Source: Hyphomicrobiales bacterium (GTDB lineage: Bacteria; Pseudomonadota; Alphaproteobacteria; Rhizobiales; Xanthobacteraceae). From it: a DNA stretch of 6,324 bases. Each line of letters starts with the position of its first letter. Position 1 is the first letter of the stretch. The stretch lies in assembly GCA_003133345.1 (NCBI GenBank), contig PKXB01000107.1:22727-29050 (forward strand), read 5' to 3'. A program made the translations under genes and the position numbers. This document shows, piece by piece, positions 5,711 through 6,324 of the stretch. The notes under the pieces are model-generated. The model searched no databases and was not told the DNA's origin. It saw nothing but the letters and a program-made list of their open reading frames with translations.

Positions 5711-5876
5711 ACGGCCTGCGTAGCAGATTCAAGCATTGACCTGGGCGGGGATATTGGTTCCGATAAGCTGCTTTATCGCGGGCAATCGCGAAGCTGTTAA
5801 TCTGGCGCGATGTCCTCAAATTAAAGACGACCGGCGAAGCAGCGCCAGATTTGAGCAAGCGTTTCGGGAGGAAACC
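5711..5876. other. Intergenic leader between the cyclase remnant and the Bug-family gene
   Basis: These 166 bases hold the inverted repeats described at 5761-5778 and 5799-5851 and the GGGAGG ribosome-binding site at 5866-5871. I found no coding sequence and no convincing terminator. A promoter for the Bug-family gene is expected here, but I could not assign one. Confidence 0.45.
5799..5851. repeat. 10-bp inverted repeat upstream of the Bug-family gene
   Basis: AATCTGGCGC (5799-5808) and GCGCCAGATT (5842-5851) are perfect inverted copies separated by 33 bases. The right arm ends about 15 bases before the GGGAGG ribosome-binding site of the next gene. It could be a paired operator for a dimeric or looping regulator, or a leader structure. 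No T-run follows, so a terminator is unlikely. A smaller hairpin lies just before it at 5761-5778 (CGATAA and TTATCG). Confidence 0.4.
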
Positions 5877-6324
5877 ATGCCGATCTCACGCCGCAGACTG
5901 ATCATCTCCCTCGGCCTCAGCCCTGCAGCAACCCTGCTGCCGCGAACTGCGTTCGCCGCCTATCCGGACCGGCCGATCCATCTGATCGTGCCGTTCGCCC
6001 CCGGCGGCAATGCCGACATCGTCGGCCGCCTGGTCGGCGAACGGATCTCGAACGCGCTCGGCCAGCCGGTGGTGGTCGACAACCGCGGCGGCGCCGGCGG
6101 CAGCATCGGCGCGGAAGCCGTGGCACGCGCGACGCCCGACGGCTACACGCTGTTCGTCGGCTCGAACGGCCCGCTCACCGTCAATCCGTTCGTGCAGGCC
6201 AAGCTCGGCTACGATCCGCTGAAGGATTTCGCCGCCGTGGCGCTCACCAGCTACGTGCCGCATGTGATCATCCTGAACGACAAGGTCGAGGCCAAAACGC
6301 TGCAAGAGTTGATCGCGCTTTCCA
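5877..6324 (+). CDS. Bug-family (TctC-like) tripartite tricarboxylate transporter substrate-binding protein, N-terminal part
   Basis: The gene starts inside the window and runs off its end, giving 149 codons of about 320-330 expected. It encodes a periplasmic solute-binding protein of the Bug/TctC family, which binds carboxylates or related small molecules, either for a TctAB permease or in signalling. ATG 5877 has a strong GGGAGG at 5866-5871, five bases upstream. Residues 1-28 are a signal peptide with a twin-arginine-like SRRRLIISLGL start and an AFA cleavage site. The mature part shows the family hallmarks in order: YPDRPIHLIVPFAPGGNADIVGR (29-51), GQPVVVDNRGGAGGSIGAEAVARA (62-85) and PDGYTLFVGSNG (87-98). 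The ligand cannot be predicted. No transporter genes are visible, and orphan Bug genes are common in Bradyrhizobium-type and Burkholderiales genomes. Codon use is strongly GC-rich. Confidence 0.93.
   Translation, partial: MPISRRRLIISLGLSPAATLLPRTAFAAYPDRPIHLIVPFAPGGNADIVGRLVGERISNALGQPVVVDNRGGAGGSIGAEAVARATPDGYTLFVGSNGPLTVNPFVQAKLGYDPLKDFAAVALTSYVPHVIILNDKVEAKTLQELIALS

Noticed and set aside
5886..6305. Minus-strand open frame opposite the Bug-family gene
   Set aside because: The plus-strand frame from 5877 has a strong ribosome-binding site, signal peptide and clear Bug motifs; the minus frame is its antisense shadow.

Overview
The window looks like chromosomal DNA of an alphaproteobacterium, most likely of the Bradyrhizobium / Rhodopseudomonas group (Nitrobacteraceae). 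This rests on the GC-rich codon use, a Bug-type (tripartite tricarboxylate transporter) binding protein, an AapJ-like amino-acid binding protein, a periplasmic L,D-transpeptidase and the remnant of a class III cyclase. The assignment is inference from gene content, not from a marker gene.

Layout. Positions 2-358 (+) are the C-terminal part of a DedA/VTT membrane protein cut by the window edge. Positions 604-3633 (+) hold a four-gene block: a membrane-anchored cyclic-nucleotide-binding protein (604-1506), a DUF697/YcjF-like membrane protein (1513-2085), a ParA-family ATPase without a ParB (2378-3022) and a second DUF697-like protein (3019-3633). Converging on this block from the other strand, with no base between the stop codons, are an AapJ-like solute-binding protein (4686-3634) and, upstream of it, an L,D-transpeptidase (5359-4748). 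Next come a remnant of a class III adenylate/guanylate cyclase (about 5429-5710, +) and the start of a Bug-family binding protein (5877 to the window end, +).

The most interesting part is the four-gene block. The two DUF697-like genes are duplicates, about 83% identical over 138 residues by hand count. The duplicated segment also includes the last part of the upstream cyclic-nucleotide-binding gene. In the second copy the TAG stop of that upstream gene reads GAG, so its tail is fused in frame to the DUF697 protein. The same two base changes create a GGAGG ribosome-binding site in front of the original ATG. The ParA gene sits where the rest of a second cyclic-nucleotide-binding gene would be expected.

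A working model is a membrane-associated module in which a cyclic-nucleotide sensor, two DUF697 membrane proteins and a ParA-type ATPase act together. It is supported only by gene order, coupling and conservation of the duplicated coding sequence. No function for the module can be read from the sequence.
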